Assembly (NCBI RefSeq): GCF_001815355.1
Contig: NZ_KV820375.1
Coordinates: 186,001 to 250,000 of the forward strand
Direction of reading: 5' to 3'
Source of the DNA: Haemophilus sp. HMSC068C11
GTDB lineage: Bacteria; Pseudomonadota; Gammaproteobacteria; Enterobacterales; Pasteurellaceae
Length of the DNA: 64,000 nt
Part shown: in pieces, positions 62,239 through 64,000 of the stretch
Layout: the number at the start of each line of letters is the position of its first letter
Numbering within the stretch: the first letter of the stretch is position 1
Translations under genes and position numbers: made by a program
The notes under the pieces: generated by a model
The model's input: the letters and a program-made list of their open reading frames with translations, nothing else
Told to the model about the DNA's origin: nothing
Databases searched by the model: none

Positions 62239-64000
62239 TTACTCGGCATGCTCACTTAAGAAGCCACCACTTTGGTGTTTCCAAAGGCGAGCATAAAGGC
62301 CATTTTGTTCAAGCAATTCTGCGTGAGTCCCTTGCTCGACAATTTGCCCTTTATCTAACACGATTAAACGATCCATTGCCGCAATAGTGGATAAACGGTG
62401 AGCAATGGCAATAACCGTTTTATTTTCCATCATCTTATCAAGACTTTCTTGGATCGCTACTTCTACTTCTGAATCTAGCGCACTGGTCGCTTCATCCAAC
62501 AGTAAAATTGGCGCATCTTTTAACATGACACGAGCAATAGCAATACGTTGGCGTTGACCACCCGATAGTTTCACCCCACGTTCACCGACATGAGCATCAT
62601 AGCCTTTTCTACCCTGTGCATCGCTGAGATAAGGGATGAAGTCTGCCGCTTCCGCACGTTTAGCTGCATTTATCATTTCTTCATCAGTTGCAGTTGGGCG
62701 ACCATAAATGATGTTATCGCGAACAGAACGGTGTAAAAGCGAGGTATCTTGTGTTACAAGACCAATCTGACTACGAAGGCTTTCTTGGCTTACATCTAAA
62801 ACATTTTGACCATCAATGGTAATTGAACCTTCTTGCGCTTCGTAGAAACGTAGAAGTAAATTCACAATGGTTGATTTGCCCGCACCAGAACGACCAATTA
62901 AGCCCACTTTTTCACCAGGTTTGATGGTGAGATTAAAATGGTTAAGCAACGGCTTATTCGGATCGTAGGCAAACGAAACATTATTAAATTTTATCTCACC
63001 TTGTTTTACTTCTAATGCAACACAATTTGGCTTATCAACAATGGTATGCGGTTTGGTTAGTGTTGCCATACCATCATTCACTGTCCCGATATTTTCAAAT
63101 AAACGAGCTGATTCCCACATAATCCAACGAGAAAGGCCATTTACACGTAACGCCATCGCGGTTGCAGTAGCCACTGCACCCACGCCAACTTGGCCGTTTT
63201 GCCATAACACCACGCCTAAAATTGCGGTGCTTAACGTTAAGAAAATATTGGTTGCATAAGTTAAGGTATCTAATGAACTCGCCAAACGCATTTGTGCATG
63301 CACGGTGACCATAAATTCTTCCATGGAACGTTTTGCATAATTGGCTTCTCTCGCATCATGTGAAAATAGTTTTACCGTTGCAATATTTGAGTAAGCATCC
63401 GTAATACGACCCGTCATGAGAGAGCGCGCATCAGCTTGTCGTTGTGCGGTTTTGGCTAAACGAGGAATAAGCAGACGTAAAATAGTCACAAATGCCACAA
63501 TCCACAAGAAAAACGGCACTAAAAACCAAGTATCTAAAGCCGCAAGCACCAAACCTGAAGTAATAAAATAGACAGCAACATACACCAGCATATCCGCAAT
63601 GGTCATGACGGTATCACGCACCGCAAGAGCAGTTTGCATTACTTTCGCCGATACACGACCCGCAAATTCATCTTGATAGAAGCTTAAGCTTTGTCCCAGC
63701 ATCAAACGATGGAAATTCCAACGCAAACGCATTGGGAACACCCCTTGTAGCGTTTGTAAGCGCACATTCACGCCCACGAATGACCATACAATACTGAAAA
63801 TGAGCAAGGCAACCATACCCGCAAGCAAATGCCCTTTTTCTTGCCAAAGCGTGGTTGGGGTATAAGCGCCTAGCCAATCCACCAATAACCCCATAAATTG
63901 GAAAAGCAAGGCTTCCATTACACCAGTACCGACCGTCAATACTGCGAGCAAAAAGATCCAGCCTTTCATGCCATCAATGCTTGACCAAATAAAACGGAAC
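62239..64000 (-). CDS. ABC exporter, fused permease and ATPase, 5' end outside window
   Basis: The frame stays open to the window edge past the ATG at 63969 (upstream residues FRFIWSSIDG), so the N-terminus is missing. The permease part has five or six membrane helices. The ATPase has Walker A GLIGRSGAGKST, signature LSGGQRQRIAIARVML, Walker B PILLLDEATSALD and H-loop IAHRLSTI. The closest family is the multidrug/lipid type ABCB exporters that work as homo- or heterodimers. The substrate cannot be told. An uptake sequence lies just past the stop (near 62214). Confidence 0.9.
   Translation of the reverse strand, partial: FRFIWSSIDGMKGWIFLLAVLTVGTGVMEALLFQFMGLLVDWLGAYTPTTLWQEKGHLLAGMVALLIFSIVWSFVGVNVRLQTLQGVFPMRLRWNFHRLMLGQSLSFYQDEFAGRVSAKVMQTALAVRDTVMTIADMLVYVAVYFITSGLVLAALDTWFLVPFFLWIVAFVTILRLLIPRLAKTAQRQADARSLMTGRITDAYSNIATVKLFSHDAREANYAKRSMEEFMVTVHAQMRLASSLDTLTYATNIFLTLSTAILGVVLWQNGQVGVGAVATATAMALRVNGLSRWIMWESARLFENIGTVNDGMATLTKPHTIVDKPNCVALEVKQGEIKFNNVSFAYDPNKPLLNHFNLTIKPGEKVGLIGRSGAGKSTIVNLLLRFYEAQEGSITIDGQNVLDVSQESLRSQIGLVTQDTSLLHRSVRDNIIYGRPTATDEEMINAAKRAEAADFIPYLSDAQGRKGYDAHVGERGVKLSGGQRQRIAIARVMLKDAPILLLDEATSALDSEVEVAIQESLDKMMENKTVIAIAHRLSTIAAMDRLIVLDKGQIVEQGTHAELLEQNGLYARLWKHQSGGFLSEHAE

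Overview
This window looks like a chromosome segment of a Pasteurellaceae bacterium, most likely Haemophilus parainfluenzae or a close relative. The Haemophilus-type DNA uptake sequence AAGTGCGGT or its complement occurs about 40 times, often as inverted pairs acting as terminators between genes. Proteins and gene order resemble H. influenzae, but a complete hemB lies between tatC and gdhA. H. influenzae needs external haem, so a haem-synthesising species fits better. Assignments rest on reading translations and motifs; no database search was run.

Layout. 0-4.5 kb: nlpI (5' end missing), deaD, mltF, an unannotated 47-residue basic protein and raiA. 4.7-6.5 kb: a Na+/amino-acid symporter behind a tandem glycine riboswitch. 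6.6-12.4 kb: tkt, ytjB/serB (divergent), yajQ, argH. 12.5-16 kb: rho and the rpsP-rimM-trmD-rplS operon. 16-20.5 kb: gdhA, hemB, tatABC. 20.5-24.6 kb: two tandem BCCT transporters, one shortened by a nonsense codon. 24.9-33.4 kb: mnmA and the Na+-NQR operon nqrABCDEF with its maturation genes apbE and nqrM. 33.9-38.9 kb: an AT-rich, uptake-sequence-free three-gene cassette (Hsp70-TPR protein, SF1 helicase, orphan protein). 39.2-46.7 kb: bolA, yajG, corA, yggT, yggU, leuS, lptE, holA. 46.7-54.9 kb: a sulfatase-fold membrane enzyme, mutT, secA, secM, dciA, dam, aroB, aroK. 55.2-62.1 kb: a dcuB-type transporter with an internal extra domain, then the fatty-acid/phospholipid cluster yceD-rpmF-plsX-fabH-fabD-fabG-acpP. 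The window ends inside an ABC exporter.

Most of the window is housekeeping. Genes fit together as a Na+-based respiratory cell (Na+-NQR with ApbE and NqrM, a Na+ symporter), anaerobic C4-dicarboxylate exchange, protein export (SecM/SecA, TatABC) and envelope synthesis. The best candidate for an undescribed system is the Hsp70/helicase/orphan cassette inserted between nqrA and bolA. Other points of interest are the glycine riboswitch with an altered first aptamer and a Shine-Dalgarno-sequestering hairpin, a shortened SecM arrest peptide, structured leaders before corA and nqrA, the DcuB insertion, and the small basic ORF next to raiA.
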